Origin: Medakamo hakoo | Lineage: Eukaryota; Chlorophyta; Trebouxiophyceae; Coccomyxaceae | NCBI GenBank assembly: GCA_026636295.1 | Contig: CP089460.1 | Location: 372,001 to 436,000, forward strand | Direction: 5' to 3' | Length of the DNA: 64,000 nt | In this document: positions 40,549 to 53,385 of the stretch, piece by piece | How the letters are laid out: each line of letters opens with the position of its first letter | Numbering within the stretch: the first letter of the stretch is position 1 | Notes under the pieces: model-generated | Seen by the model: the letters and a program-made list of their open reading frames with translations, nothing else | What the model was told of the DNA's origin: nothing | The model's database searches: none | Translations under genes and position numbers: made by a program

Positions 40549-41771
40549 CTAATCCTGCCGCCGCGCGGGCGCGCCGGGGACGAGCGGCATCAGCACGTCC
40601 TTCTGCGTCTTGCCCTCCCGCCCCGCGCCAGACCCGTCCACGGCCAGGCTGACGTCCATGCCCTTGCCTGGCGTCGCTTTCAGCGAGGCCTTGATCCCCG
40701 GCCCGAAAAAGGACTCGATTTTCGACAGGCGCTGCTCCCACATCTCCGGCGTCAGTTCGGGCTTGGACGCGAATTCCAGGACGAGGGTGTACGCCCTTTC
40801 CTCGCCCGTCAGCTCCTCCCGCACGCCGACCAGGGTCGGGCACAGGCGGCGCGGGATGCCGCCGGGCCGCCCAAACTGCCAGATGCGGGCCAGGGCCTCT
40901 TCCAAGTGCTGCTCGTCGCCGTAGCGGTACCGGGTCACGTCGTCGCGCAGCTGCTTTTGGATGTCGGTGGCGGCCGACTCGCGGGCCGCCGCCGCGCCCG
41001 CGGTCGTGACGCACGGCACGGGCTCCAGCTGGGCGTAGGAGAGCGCAAAGCCCAGCAGGGCGATGGGGAAGCCGTAGATGAGGATGACGGACGACAGGTC
41101 GGCGCCCGGCAGCGCGCCGATGAAGGCGCCAAAGCCGTAGACGAGGAGGCCGACGCCCAGCGGGGTGAGGATGGAGCCGAAGGAGACCTGTGTGCGTGGG
41201 GGGTGGAGGGGGGAGGGGGGCGGGCCGTGTGCGTGAGGGGTGGGTGAGTGTGGGTGGGCATGGATGGTCAGCGACCGAGTTGAGCGCGTGGTGCGCAAAG
41301 AAAAAAAACTCCTCCCCCCCTCAACTCCTCACCTGCTCGATGCGGAAGGTCTTGTCCTGCACGATCTCATCGCCGGCAGCGGCCGCCACAGTCAGCCGGC
41401 GGTGAGTGGGCGTGGGGCTGCGTGTTTTGGTTCGTGTGGCGGAGCAAAAAAAGTGAGAGCGCCGATGCGGGGAGCGTCGTGGCGCGAGCGTGTGGTTGTC
41501 GGCGCGCGGCGCGTGGTTGCGACTGTCGCACGCTCAAACAACTTGCGGCAGGGTGGTGCATTGCGGATGCTCTACCCATGCGGAGGCGCAGAAAGGCCAG
41601 GCGGCTGGTCCCTCCCCTCTTCCACCTCGAAAAAAAAACGCACGCGAGCGCGCGGCGCGCCAGCGCGGGCGTGGACGCCGGGACGCGAGCGGGGGCGGCG
41701 ACGCCGCGGCGCGTGGCAGTGCACGGCCGGGAGGCCACGCCCAGGGCGGTGGCGCGCAGGGACGTCTGCAT
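40549..41771 (-). CDS. DUF2854 chloroplast membrane protein
   Basis: Exons 41771-41644, 41417-41333 and 41187-40549, 283 residues; the phases (GC|C, then 0) fit and the exon joins give EIVQDKTFRIEQVSFGSIL. Exon 1 is a transit-peptide-like leader (MQTSLRATALGVASRPCTAT). Two adjacent membrane helices (TPLGVGLLVYGFGAFIGAL and LSSVILIYGFPIALLGFALS) precede AQLEPVPC and a soluble domain (ATDIQKQLRDDVTRYRYGDE; EEALARIWQFGRPGGIPRRL). This pattern defines DUF2854, shared by cyanobacteria and plastids. Function unknown; a thylakoid or envelope location is expected. The C-terminus is Lys/Arg/Ala-rich. Confidence 0.85.
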
Positions 41772-41960
41772 CTCAGTCGTGTTTCTGTGTTGAGAGGCGC
41801 ACACGGACGGGAAAGGAGCTTGTGCCGACGAAGCAAGCCACGGGCCAGACAAACAAACTCTCTTGCGGCGGTCTCTCCGCCTTTTTCTTTCGCGGGCCGG
41901 GGCCGGCGACACACCCACACCCCTTTTTCCCTTTAAGTTGAGCAACAGGCAGCTCTGAAC

Positions 41961-42854
<894 letters not shown>

Positions 42855-43051
42855 AGGGGAGGGAGGGAGGGGGGAGGAGGGGGGAGTTTTGGGGGGCGGG
42901 GGAGACATCGGCGTGTGTTTGCGCGGCCGCCAGAGCTTGCCATGGCCCCTGTGCTGGATGTGCGCGGCGTCGAGGGGGTGGGGGTGGGCGGTGGGCAACA
43001 CTGAACAAAAAACAACACGTCCGAACCACGAAACACACTTTTTTTTCTTTT

Positions 43052-45136
43052 CTAGTCCTCCCTAGCACCGCCACTCCCGCCACCACCGCCGCCACCACTC
43101 CCCACGCTCAGCACGGCCATGAACGCCGCCTGCGGCACGTCCACCCGCCCAATGCTCCGCATCCTCTTCTTACCCTCCTTTTGCTTGGCCAGCAGCTTTT
43201 TCTTGCGGCTCACGTCGCCGCCGTAGCATTTGGCGAGCACGTCCTTGCGCAGGGCGGGGATCGCTTCCGACGCAATGACCCGCGACCCGATGGCCGCCTG
43301 CAGCGGCACCCGGAACTGGTGGCGCGGGATCAGGGCCTTCAGCTTCTGGACGAGGGCCTTGCCCACCCTGTACGCGGCGTCCCGGTGGACGATCGCGGCC
43401 AGCGGTTCGGCGACCTCGCCGTTGATCCGCACGTCCAGGCGGACGAGGTCCGACGGCCTGTAGCCCACCGGCGCGTACTCCATGCTCGCGTAGCCCTGCG
43501 ACCGCGACTTGAGCTCGTCAAAGAAGTCCGTGACGACTTCCGCCAGCGGGATGTCGTAGGACAGGGACGCGCGCTCGCCGTCCCTGCCCAGGAATTTCAT
43601 GTCCACGGCCTCGCCCCTCCGCGCTTGGGCCAGCTCCATCAGTTGGCCCACGTACGCGGCGGGCGTGATGATGTCCACCCGCGCGTACGGTTCCTCAATG
43701 GGCGACCGACCGGCCGTCCGACCGGAGGAAGAAAACAGGTCGTGCGGGATGGCGGCCGGGTTGGAGCACAGGCGGGGCGCGCCGTCCTTGCCCGTCAGCC
43801 TGTACACCACCGTCGGCGCGGTCGTGATGAGGTCCAGGCCGTACTCGCGCTCCAGCCGCTCTTGGACGACTTCCATGTGGAGCAGCCCCAGGAAGCCGCA
43901 CCGGAAGCCGCAGCCCATGGCGGGCGAGACTTCGGGCTCGTACGCCAGCGCCGCGTCGTTGAGCTGGAGCTTGCCGAGCGCGTCCCTGAAGTCGGCGAAC
44001 TGGGACGCGTCCGTGGGGAACAGGCCGCAAAAGACCATGGGCTTGGCTTCGCAGTAGCCGGGCAGCGGCGCCGGCGCGGGCGACGAGGCATGCGTCAGGG
44101 TGTCGCCGACCCGGGCGTCGGCGACGGCCTTGATAGACGCGGTCAGGAAGCCGACGCCGCCCGGCCCCAGGGCGTCGACGGGCGTCCGCCCGGGCGCCAG
44201 GACGCCGACCTCGTCGACGTCGTACTTCTTGCCCGTCGCCATCAGTTGCACGGTGTCGCCCCGGGACAGGCGGCCGTCGACGACGCGGAAGTAGACGATG
44301 ACGCCGCGGTACGGGTCGTACGCGGAATCGAAGATCAACGCCCGCAGGGGTTTGTCGCCGTTGTCGGCGGGGGGCGGGACGCGCCGCACAATGGCTTCCA
44401 GGACGTCGTCTACGCCCTCGCCCGTTTTGGCCGACGCCCGGATGGCGTCGGCGCCATCCAGGCCGATGAGCTCCTCGAGCTCGGCTGCCACGCGGTCCGG
44501 GTCGGCGCCGGGGAGGTCGACCTTGTTGAGGACGGGAATGATTTCCAGGTCGTGCTCCAGGGCCAGGTTGACGTTGGCGAGCGTTTGGGCTTGGACGCCC
44601 TGGGCCGCGTCGACGACGAGGAGGGCGCCCTCGCACGCGGCCAGGGAGCGGGACACCTCGTACGAAAAGTCGACGTGGCCCGGCGTGTCGATGAGGTTCA
44701 GCGCGTACGTCCGGCCGTCGGACGGGCTGGTGTACCGCATGCGCGCCTGGTTGAGCTTGATGGTGATGCCGCGCTCGCGCTCCAGGTCCATGGAATCCAG
44801 GAACTGGGCGCGCATGTCCCGGTCCGGGACGGTGCCCGTCGCGGACAGCAGGCGGTCGGCCAGCGTGGACTTGCCGTGGTCGATGTGGGCGATGATGCAG
44901 AAGTTGCGGGTGCGGGCCGGCGGGATGGCGGTGCCAACACCGCCCGCCTCATCGTCGTCGGCGTCGCCGCCGCTTGCGCGGGAAGCGAAGCCGCGGGTGG
45001 ACGCCCACGGCGGCGGCCGTGGTCGCGGCTGGAAGCAGGGCGGCGAGGTTGGTCCGCCGACGGCGGCCGCGTCGGCCAGGGCGGACCGGGCGGCGACGGC
45101 CAGCGCGCCCGCCAGGCGGCCTGCAACCGAACGCAT
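43052..45136 (-). CDS. LEPA: Chloroplast elongation factor 4 / LepA GTPase
   Basis: Single exon, 694 residues. A leader of about 70 residues (Ala/Arg/Pro-rich) precedes the GTPase. G1 is AHIDHGKST (residues 83-91), G2 [10 protein letters not shown]3 [21 protein letters not shown]4 NKVDLPGAD and G5 SAKTGEG. Domain II reads [20 protein letters not shown]. The LepA-specific C-terminus includes [19 protein letters not shown] and [19 protein letters not shown]. LepA/EF4 back-translocates or remodels ribosomes under stress. Sequence is closest in feel to cpLEPA; the mitochondrial Guf1 alternative is less likely. It is intronless, unlike most long genes here. It is divergent from the CFAS-type gene with 196 bp between ATGs. 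Confidence 0.96.
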   Translation of the reverse strand: MRSVAGRLAGALAVAARSALADAAAVGGPTSPPCFQPRPRPPPWASTRGFASRASGGDADDDEAGGVGTAIPPARTRNFCIIAHIDHGKSTLADRLLSATGTVPDRDMRAQFLDSMDLERERGITIKLNQARMRYTSPSDGRTYALNLIDTPGHVDFSYEVSRSLAACEGALLVVDAAQGVQAQTLANVNLALEHDLEIIPVLNKVDLPGADPDRVAAELEELIGLDGADAIRASAKTGEGVDDVLEAIVRRVPPPADNGDKPLRALIFDSAYDPYRGVIVYFRVVDGRLSRGDTVQLMATGKKYDVDEVGVLAPGRTPVDALGPGGVGFLTASIKAVADARVGDTLTHASSPAPAPLPGYCEAKPMVFCGLFPTDASQFADFRDALGKLQLNDAALAYEPEVSPAMGCGFRCGFLGLLHMEVVQERLEREYGLDLITTAPTVVYRLTGKDGAPRLCSNPAAIPHDLFSSSGRTAGRSPIEEPYARVDIITPAAYVGQLMELAQARRGEAVDMKFLGRDGERASLSYDIPLAEVVTDFFDELKSRSQGYASMEYAPVGYRPSDLVRLDVRINGEVAEPLAAIVHRDAAYRVGKALVQKLKALIPRHQFRVPLQAAIGSRVIASEAIPALRKDVLAKCYGGDVSRKKKLLAKQKEGKKRMRSIGRVDVPQAAFMAVLSVGSGGGGGGGSGGARED

Positions 45137-45332
45137 AGTCCCGGTGCGTCCTCACCCGCACGCGTCTCAGTCAGGCCACTGGCGGGCAGGTGGTGTGGGC
45201 GCCATCGTCGTGCGTGTCTGTGTTGTTTTTGTGAAGCGAGGCATCGGCCGCGCTCACAAACGACCTTCTAGCCAGAGGCCCAAAAAAACAAAAACACGCC
45301 GTGCCTCGCGCGAGGCTGCCCACAACCAAACC

Positions 45333-46788
45333 ATGGACGCCAAACTCCAGTCCGCGCTGGCCACTGCCTTTGGCCTACTGCCGTCGCCCCTGCAAAACGC
45401 TGCGACGGCGGCGGGCGGCGCGTGCTTTGACGCTCTGACGAAAGCGGTGGAAGCCGGGCTTGTCCCCGACTTTGTCATCCGCCGGGGCATCCAGGCGCTG
45501 CTGCGCCAACGGGATGGGGAGGTAGGGAGGGCGGTGGACCTGGCAGAAGCGGAGTGCGGGCGAAGAAGCACTCAGATCGTTGAGGAGACCGGCCGCAAAG
45601 CGAGCCACCCCATCGGTTCCCCGCGCGCGCGACCGCCGCCGCACCCCCCCTTCACGCGCACAACCCTCCTCCCACTGTCTCGACCCCACACAGGCCCACG
45701 TCTCCGCCGAGCTGCGCGCCTCCCGCTTGCAAGCCTTTGTTGACGAGCTCGCCACCATGCCGGTAGCCATCCAAACTGACGCCGCCAACGAACAGCACTA
45801 CGAAGTGCCGACGTCCTACTTCAACGCTGTGTTGGGCCCGCACCGCAAGTATTCGTGCTGCCTGTACCCGCCGCCGCCGAGGGGCCGCGACCCCCTGTCC
45901 CACGCCCAGGCCAAGGCGGACGCGACGGACGAAGCGCTGGGCGCCGCCGAAGAAGCCATGCTGGCGCTGTCGTGCGAAAGGGCGGGGCTGGCAGACGGCC
46001 AGGACGTGTTGGAGCTGGGCTGTGGGTGGGGGTCCCTGTGCCTCTTCATCGCGGCCCGGTACCCGGCCTCCCGCGTCACGGCCGTCTCCAACTCGCGCAC
46101 GCAGCGGGAGTACATCGAAGGCGTCGCCAAGGAACGCGGCCTCAAAAACCTAAAGGTCCTGACCCGGGACGCCGCGGACATCCGGACTTGGCTCCCCCAA
46201 GAAACGGGCGGCCAGGCCTGCTTTGACCGCATCGTGTCCGTCGAGTGCTTGGAGCACCTGAAGAACTACCAGGCCGCGCTGGCCTGCCTGGGCGCCGCGC
46301 TGCGGCCGGGCGGGGCGCTGTTTGTGCACGTGTTCGTGCACGACTCCATGCCGTATCACTTCACGCCGTCCGGCCCGACCGACTGGATGGCGCGCCACTT
46401 CTTCAGCGGCGGCACCATGCCGGCGTTCAACCTCCTGCCGCGGTGCGCGGGGCGTGACAGCGGGCTGAGCCTCGACCGGCAGTGGGCGGTGTCCGGGGTG
46501 CAGTACGCGCGGACGTTGGAGGCCTGGCTCGTCCGCCACGACGCCAAGCGGTCCGAAGTCGCCGCCGCCATGACCGAGGCGTACGGGCCCGGCGCCGCCG
46601 CCCGCCTGTGGAACGTGCGGTGGAGGCTCTTCTACCTCGCGTGCGCGGAACTGTTTGCGTACGGCGGCGGAGACACGTGGTACGTGGCGCATTACCGGTG
46701 GAGCAAATCGCGCGCGTCGTCGGTCGGCGGCAGCGCGGCGGGCGCGGTGGCCGCGGCGTGTGTGAGCGGGGACAAGGGCGAGATGTGA
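45333..46788 (+). CDS. SAM-dependent methyltransferase, CFAS/coclaurine N-methyltransferase-like
   Basis: Exons 45333-45521 and 45694-46788 (phase 0), 427 residues. Exon 1 is helical (LVPDFVIRRGIQALLRQRDG). The CFAS-type lid ANEQHYEVPTSYFNAVLGPH then RKYSCCLYP precedes the SAM motif DVLELGCGWGSLCLFIAARY (about residue 168). ASRVTAVSNSRTQREYI and FDRIVSVECLEHLKNYQAAL follow. The arrangement matches the plant At4g33110/At4g33120-type group, related to coclaurine/pavine N-methyltransferases and cyclopropane fatty acid synthases. The conserved Tyr/His lid suggests methylation of a small amine or a lipid; the substrate is unknown. No clear targeting signal. Confidence 0.85.
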
Positions 46789-46995
46789 GACATTCTTCAT
46801 TTTGTTTGCTTTGAGCGCTTGACGGGCGGTTGAGACAAAGGGTCAGTCGACGGCAGGCCGTCGACGTGCGGGTTGGGAGGTGGATGCGTGGAGACGGGGG
46901 GCCGCGGCTAGGTTGCGTGCCTCACTCAACAAAAAAACGGCGCCCGGCCGCGCCCGCAGGGTCGCGCGCCCCGCCCGTCCACACACCTCTTTGCC

Positions 46996-49900
46996 ATGCC
47001 GGGCACCATCCATCCCCGACCAGAGGCCGGCACCCTCGCGGCGGGCCCGCCAAAAAAGCGGCCCAAGCCGGCCGGCGGCAATGCGGCCGCCGCTTTCAAT
47101 TGGCCCGCCGTCCTGGCCGCTCTACGCTCCCACCGTGACGTAGACGCCTGCCAGACAGGTGAGGAGGCAGAGGCAGAGCTAGCGGGGAATAAATCGTGCT
47201 CACACACATGACCGCCCCGCCTCCTCTCACGACGACAACGAGCACAACCACACTCACGCCCCACACTCAGCCCTCGACTCGCTGCGCGCCGCGCTCGCGG
47301 CCGACCCGTCCCTCGCCACCCCACTCTTCGCCACCCACTCCCCGCTCTTGACCGACCTGGCCCCCATATGGGACGCCCAGGCCGCGGCGCGGCACGAGGC
47401 CACGACGGTCAGCCTGTTGCGCGCGGCGGCGGCGGCCGTGCGGGCGGGCGGGAGGTGTGGGGACGCTGGGGCGGCCGCCGCGGCTGCGGCCACAGCCGCG
47501 TCGTTCGCCTCCGGCGGCCGCCGCCTGCGCCTGGTGTACTACTGCCTGGCGTCTGGGTCGCGCCCGCGCGTCGTGGCCGCCCTGGACTGGCTGGCCGCCG
47601 TCGCCACCGCCGGCGGGCCCGCCCCCGCCGCCCTCGCCAAGCATTTCGACTGGGGCCTGCCTGCGCTCTCGACGCTCGCCCGCCCGCCGCGCCCGCGGCC
47701 GGCGGTGGCCGGCGGTGGCCCGCCGCCGCCCGACTGGCGGGCGCGCGACCGGTCCCGCCGCCCGGCGGCTGCTTTGCTCCTGCAGTGGGGCGCGGCCCTG
47801 TGCCGTGCGGCGGCGAGTGAAGGGGGCGACGGCAGCGCTGAGGCAGCGCGGGAGCTGCTGCGCCCGGCGACGCGCCCGCTTTTCTCCGCGCTCCTCGACC
47901 GCCTGGCGTCCGTGCCGTGTGCGGATACGGTGACGGAGGTCGTCCAGGCTGTGCACGGGCTGTTGCGCGCCCACGCCGGGGGCGGCGCTCCGCCGGCCGC
48001 GCGCGCGGGCGCGCTGGGCGACGCCGCCCTCGGCCAGCTTGTGGCCGTCTCGGCCGCCGCCGCCGCCGCCGCCGCGCCCGAGTCGGCGGCCGCCGCCGCT
48101 GCGCTGCTGACAGACCTGGCCACCGACCCGTCCCTGGGCTTTGCGGGCGACGGCTCCCACCCGTCCGCCAAAAAACGGTGGGCGCGCGCCGCGCTCGCCC
48201 GCCTCCGCCCGCTGGATGCGGCCCACCACTGGTCCCTCGCGGCGGCGCTCGTCTCCGCCTCCCCCGCCGACGCGGCATCCCTGTTCGCGGCCTGCCCTCT
48301 GACCGTGGAGCCTGGTGACGGGCCGCGCTGGCTGGCGGCCGCGGGGCTGGCCGTCCGCCTGGGGCGGTGCGCCGCGCGCGCGCCCCTGCCTGGCTGGATG
48401 GACACAACTGCCGTGGGTGCCGGCCCGCCACCGCCGCCGGACTCGCCGGCCGGCCGCGCCCTCCTCACGTCCGCTGGCTTGCCCCCTCCCCTGTCCCGGG
48501 CCGCCCTGTCCCGGGGCGTGCTGTGCCCGGACCCGCTGGCGCGGCACGCGGCCTTGGTCGCCGTGGCTGCGGTCGCGGGCGGGGCGGGGCGCGTGCTGGC
48601 GGCCCTGGACGGGGTCGCTGGGGCGGGCGCCCTCGCGTCCCGGGTGCGGGCGGGCCTGCGCGCGGCGCTGCCGGACGCGCAAGCCCTGGTCTCAGCGCAC
48701 AGCGCGGCTGTCGGGGCGGCGGCGGCCGGTCCCGGGGGCGGGGCCGCCCCGCCGCCCGCGGCCGCCCTTGCCCTCGTGCAAGCCGCCGCCGCCGCCCTGG
48801 CGGCCCTGCTCACGTCCCTGCCGGCCTGCGCGGTGGACGCCCGCCTGGAAAACGCGGCCCGCCTGCTGCCGCCCGGGTGCGAGGCCGCCTGGCCGGCCGG
48901 GCCGGTGCGGGCGGCGCTCGCGGCGTGGGAGGCCGGCAATGGTGGAGAGCCCGCCGACGCCGACGCCGAGCGGTCGGCGGCCGCCTTGCCGCACTTGCTG
49001 CGCGTGGCGGGCGGCGCGACGGATGAAGACGCCCGAGCTCGTGCCGCCGCCGCCGCGGCTGTCGCTTTAGCCTCCGCGGCGGGTGAGGGCGCAGGCGTCG
49101 GCGGCGCGTGGGTGCGCTCGCTCTCACCCGGCAAGCCTGGCGCGCCAGGCCGGGGGCTGCTGGCCACTGTCGCGGCCTCCCTGGCCCGCCGTCCTTTAGA
49201 CGCGGCGGCGACGGTGGAAGCCCTGCCGCCAGACGCGCAGGCGGCTGGGCCGCTGGCCGCGGCGGTCGTGGGCCGCGCGCTGACGGGCGCGGCGAAAGCG
49301 GCGCCCGACGCGGCGGCCGTCTGTGCGGCCGCGGCGGCGGGGCTGGTGGCCGCGGCACGCGTGGCGCCGGCTGGCTTGGAGCCCGCTTTAGCCTCCGCCA
49401 CAGCCCTCGTCCGCGCGACCGCGGCCGCCGTGGAGGCCAAGGCGGGCGTGGGCGGTGTGTTGGGCCTGGCCGCGGCCGCGCCGTTGGCCAGCCTGACGCC
49501 GCCCGCGGCACGCTCGTCCCAGCCCACCGCCGCCACGTTCCGCAGCAGCCTGCTCACCGCCGCCCCCTGCCCCTTCTGGGCGCGCCAGGCTGTGCGGGAG
49601 GCGGGTGGTGCCCTGGTGGCGGCGGCTCAAGCCGGCGCGCCACCGCCCACCCTCGCCGTGCTTTCCGCCGCCGCCCGGACGGCCGCGGACCGCGCGCCCG
49701 GCGGGTGGGCGGCCCTGCTGGATGCGGGCGGGCCTGTGCTGTGTGTGTTCATGAGCGCCGGCCGGCCGGCCGGCCTGGCGACCGCCGTGGCGGCTGCAGT
49801 CGCCGTCGGGTTGAGCGCTGGTGCTGGCGACAACCTCCGCGCTAGCGCGGCCGCGCCCGTCCTGGCCCGCGTCGCCGACGAGTTTGAGCGTGACGTGGCG

Positions 49901-52900
49901 GGTGAAGCCGACGACGCGGCTGCCTTGCTCGCGCCCTGGCTGCCCGTGCGTCGTTCACTCGCGGCGGCGGCTGCCCGGCTGGGCCGCAAGCGCAAGCCAC
50001 CACCCTCTCTTTTTGCGGCGGCGGCGGCGCTGCTGTACGCCAACAACGCCGAAAAACCTGGGGACACTGCTGACCCTTCCCACGTCGACGCCATCGCCCA
50101 GGCCGCAGCGGCCGCGGTGCTGGCGGGCAGTGGCGGTGGCGGCGGACAAGCCTGCCTGGCGGCCGCGCTCGCGCCCGGAACCACGGCCGGGCGCCGCGCG
50201 GCCGGGGCTTTGGCCGCGTCGCCGGCCGCTGCCGCCCTGCTCACCGCCTGCCTTGAAGCCGCTCACCTGTCGCCGCACCGCGCCATCATCGCAGCCGCTT
50301 TGGCCGGCGCAAACAACGAGCTGAGCCGGGCGGCCGCGGCCGCGCTGCCCACGACCACCGCCGCGGCAGGCCCGCCCGGCACGCCCGCCCGGCGTGAAGC
50401 GGCGGCCTTGACTCTGCCCGTCGCGGTCGCTGTTTTGGATCAGGCCAGCGCGGACAGGGGCGTGTCGCGGGCGGCGCGGGCCCTGGTGGACGACCTCCGC
50501 CCGGCGCTGGAGGGCTACCTCTGTGCGAAGTCGGGTGCCGCGCCCACCACCGCACCACCGCCGCGCCCTGGCCTCTCTCCTGCCGCCGAAGCGTCTTTGC
50601 GGCAACACGCCGCGACCGCGGCGGGCATGATTTGGCGCGGTCTTGGCAACGCAGATTGCCGAGCCTTGGCGGCCCGCCTGGCGCCGGCGGGCGGGTGGCC
50701 TGCCTCCGCCGCGCCACCGGCGCCTGCTGCCTCTGGCGCGGCCCGCCCGGCGACTGGCGAACGCTTGACCGCGGCGCTCGCCCTGACGCAATCGGCGCCT
50801 GGCACTGCACCCGCCGTGGCTGCCTGTGTTGCTGCTACGCTAGCCAGCCTGGCCAAACAACGCCGCCGCGGGCGCGCCACGCCCGCGGACGGCCGGCTGG
50901 AAGAGGGGCTGTGGGCGGCCCTGGACGGAGCACTGGGCGACGCGCTCGCCCGGCCCGGGCCCACGTCCGCGCGGGCGGCCCTGGCACCCGCGGCGTCTTC
51001 CCTAGTCCGGGACGCGGTGCGCGCGCCGCGGGAGGCGGGCCGCCTGCGCCGGGTGCGCCGCCTGCTGGCGGCGCTGTTGCCGAGTGAGGAGGAGGGAGAG
51101 CACGGTCCGTCCACAACGAGTGAGCGCGAGGCGGCTGGTGCGCTCGCGGCCCTGGGCGGCGAGGCGGTCGCCGCCGCACTGGCGGCCGCGTCTTCCCTAG
51201 GTCTGACCACGCCGGCACCGCACCCGCTTCCCGCGGCCGCAGCGGCGTCCGCCGTGCCCGTGCCGTCCATCCTGGCGATGGCGGTGGGTGGGGGTGGGCA
51301 CGACGCGCTCGACGCGCAACCTGCCCCCACCGCCGCGGAAGCCGCCGACTTGCTCGACGCGGCCCTGGCCTTGGAAGCGGCGTATGCGGCTGACACCAGC
51401 CCTACTCCAGGCTTTGACGCGGCGCGGGCGGCTCTGCCCGCCCTGCGCGCGGCCTACGGCGCCACGCTGTGCCGGCGCGACCGAGCGATGGCGCGGGTAC
51501 TGGCCGCGCTGTGTGGTGATGGTGGTGGAGGCGACGCCGCCGCCACCCCGCTCGCCGGCACGGCCCACCCGTCGTCCGTCGACGCCCGGCGCGCTGCCTT
51601 GAGCGCGGTACAGTGGCCGGAGAGCCGCACCCTGGCGGCAGACGACGCGGACGACGACGAGGGAGGCGGCGGAGGAGGGCCGGCGCCGTGGCACCACCCC
51701 GCCGGGGCCGACCCGGCCGCGGTCCTGCCATCGGCAGTCGAGGCTTTACGCGACGGCAGCACCACTCCCGCCGCCCTCGCCTCTTCTTGCGTCTTGCCCC
51801 TGGCGTTGCGTGCCCTGGCGTCCAAAGACGCCGGCCTGCGGTGGGCGGGCTACGAGGTCGCGGCCCTGACGGCCGAGGCGCTGGAAGAGGGCGTCGCGGC
51901 GGCCGCGCGGCTCAAAACAGCCGCCGCCGCCCGCCGCGCCGCCGCCGCAGCTGCCGCCGCGGGCGGCGGCGCACCTCCACCACCCCTACCACCCGAAGCA
52001 GACGACCCGGCCACGATGGCCGCCGCCGCCGCCGCCGGACCCGCCGGCCCGCAACTCCTCAACCTGCTGCGCGTGCTACGGTCCACGGCCCCACACGCCG
52101 GCGCGCGCCTGCCGGCCTTGGTCGCCGTCTTCGCAGCCGAAGCGGCCGCGGCCCTGACGTGTCCGGCCAGCCCGGCGTATGGGCCGGCGAACCGGGCGCT
52201 GTTGCGGGCGCCGGCGCTGGCACTGGGTGACGTGCCCTGGCTGAAAGCGCTGGGTGGTGGTGGCGGCGGTGGTGGGAAGGAGCGTGGCGGCGCCCAGGAC
52301 GACCGGGACCGGCTGGTGGCCTTACTGGCCGCGGGCATGCGTTCCCCCGCTGACGGGTTCATCTTTCGCAAGCGGTTCCTGGCGGAGATGCTGATGGGCC
52401 GCGTGTGGGCGGTGGGCGGTGGTGGTGGCGAGGGCGCAGCAGCAACGGGTGCGGACGGAGCCGCGAGCGCTGCGCTGACCGCCATCCCTGCTGCGGCACC
52501 CGCGCTGGCGCTGGACCTGGCAGGCCGGGCCGGATACGTGGAATGGCTGGGTGACAAGGCCAGTGGCGGGGATGCGGCCGCGCTAGCTGCCTTGGGCCGC
52601 CTGGCCCGCCGGGCGGCGGGCGCGCCGCCCTCACCCGCCGGACCGGCCCTGGTCGCGGCCGCGGCCGCTGTCGCGGACAGCGTGACGGACGGTGCCGGTC
52701 CCTCCCAATCCTGGCCCACAGCCATGCACCTGGCTGCTGACGCGCACAGGGCGGTGGGCGGTCAGGGCCCGCCCGTGCCGCCCGCGCTGCGCCCGCGGCA
52801 CGTGAGGGCCGCGCTGCTGGACGCGCCGTCTGCCCTGCCGTCCGTCTTGGCCACCTTGGCCGCCTTGCCGCCCGTGAGCGTGCCCGCGTCCGCTGGGCCT

Positions 52901-53278
52901 GACGCCATCACGTCCGCGTGGTCCCGCCTCGCAGGCCTGGCCGTACCGGCCGCGGCCGCCGCGGCGGCGGGCCTGCCCGGTCCGGCCTGGGGTGGTGGGG
53001 GTGGGGGTGGAGCGACGCGCGACGGCCGCCTCGACCCCCAGGCCGCCGTGGATTTCCTGGCGTGGCTGGCGGTGGCGGTGCAGGCTTTGCCGCCTCCTGC
53101 TGGTGAGGGGGCGGTGGCTGCACAAGCTCTGGCGGACGCGGCAGGGGACGTGCGTGCGGCCCTGCCGGCTGGGATTGTTGGGACGGCGGCAGCGACGGCG
53201 GGGGGTGGTCGGCCGACGGCCATGGAAGTCCACGGCGCCTTTGGCGCGTGGCGGGCCGAGCTGGGCATGGAGTGTTGA
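46996..53278 (+). CDS. URB1: Nucleolar pre-ribosomal-associated protein 1 (URB1/NPA1)
   Basis: Exons 46996-47158 and 47272-53278, about 2,050 residues of alpha-helical Ala-rich repeats, the largest gene here. N-terminal NPA1 features: RRLRLVYYCLASGSRPRVVA, ALAKHFDWGLPALSTLARPP, PAAALLLQWGAALCRAA and LLTDLATDPSLGFAGDGSHP. The C-terminal NopRA1-like segment is NRALLRAPALALGDVPWLKA then LVALLAAGMRSPADGFIFRK. URB1 guides early 60S subunit assembly in the nucleolus. The spliced frame of exon 1 (ALDSLRAALAADPSLATPLF) runs into a stop at about 47349, while the long frame continues from LLTDLAPIW, so there is one apparent missing C near 47340. A basic N-terminus (PPKKRPKP) fits a nuclear protein. Ala/Gly loops are expanded. 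Confidence 0.85.
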
Positions 53279-53385
53279 CGGCGTGCGTGGTAGATTGAAA
53301 AAAAACTGTTTTAGGAATCAATGCAACTACACACACACTCACAACCTCTATGCCCCGCCTCGTCTCTCCCTCCAACCCTCACCTC

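Noticed and set aside
47267-48682. Long Arg-rich minus-strand frames opposite URB1
   Set aside because: Shadows of the URB1 coding strand; Arg/Gln/Gly-rich with no motifs.
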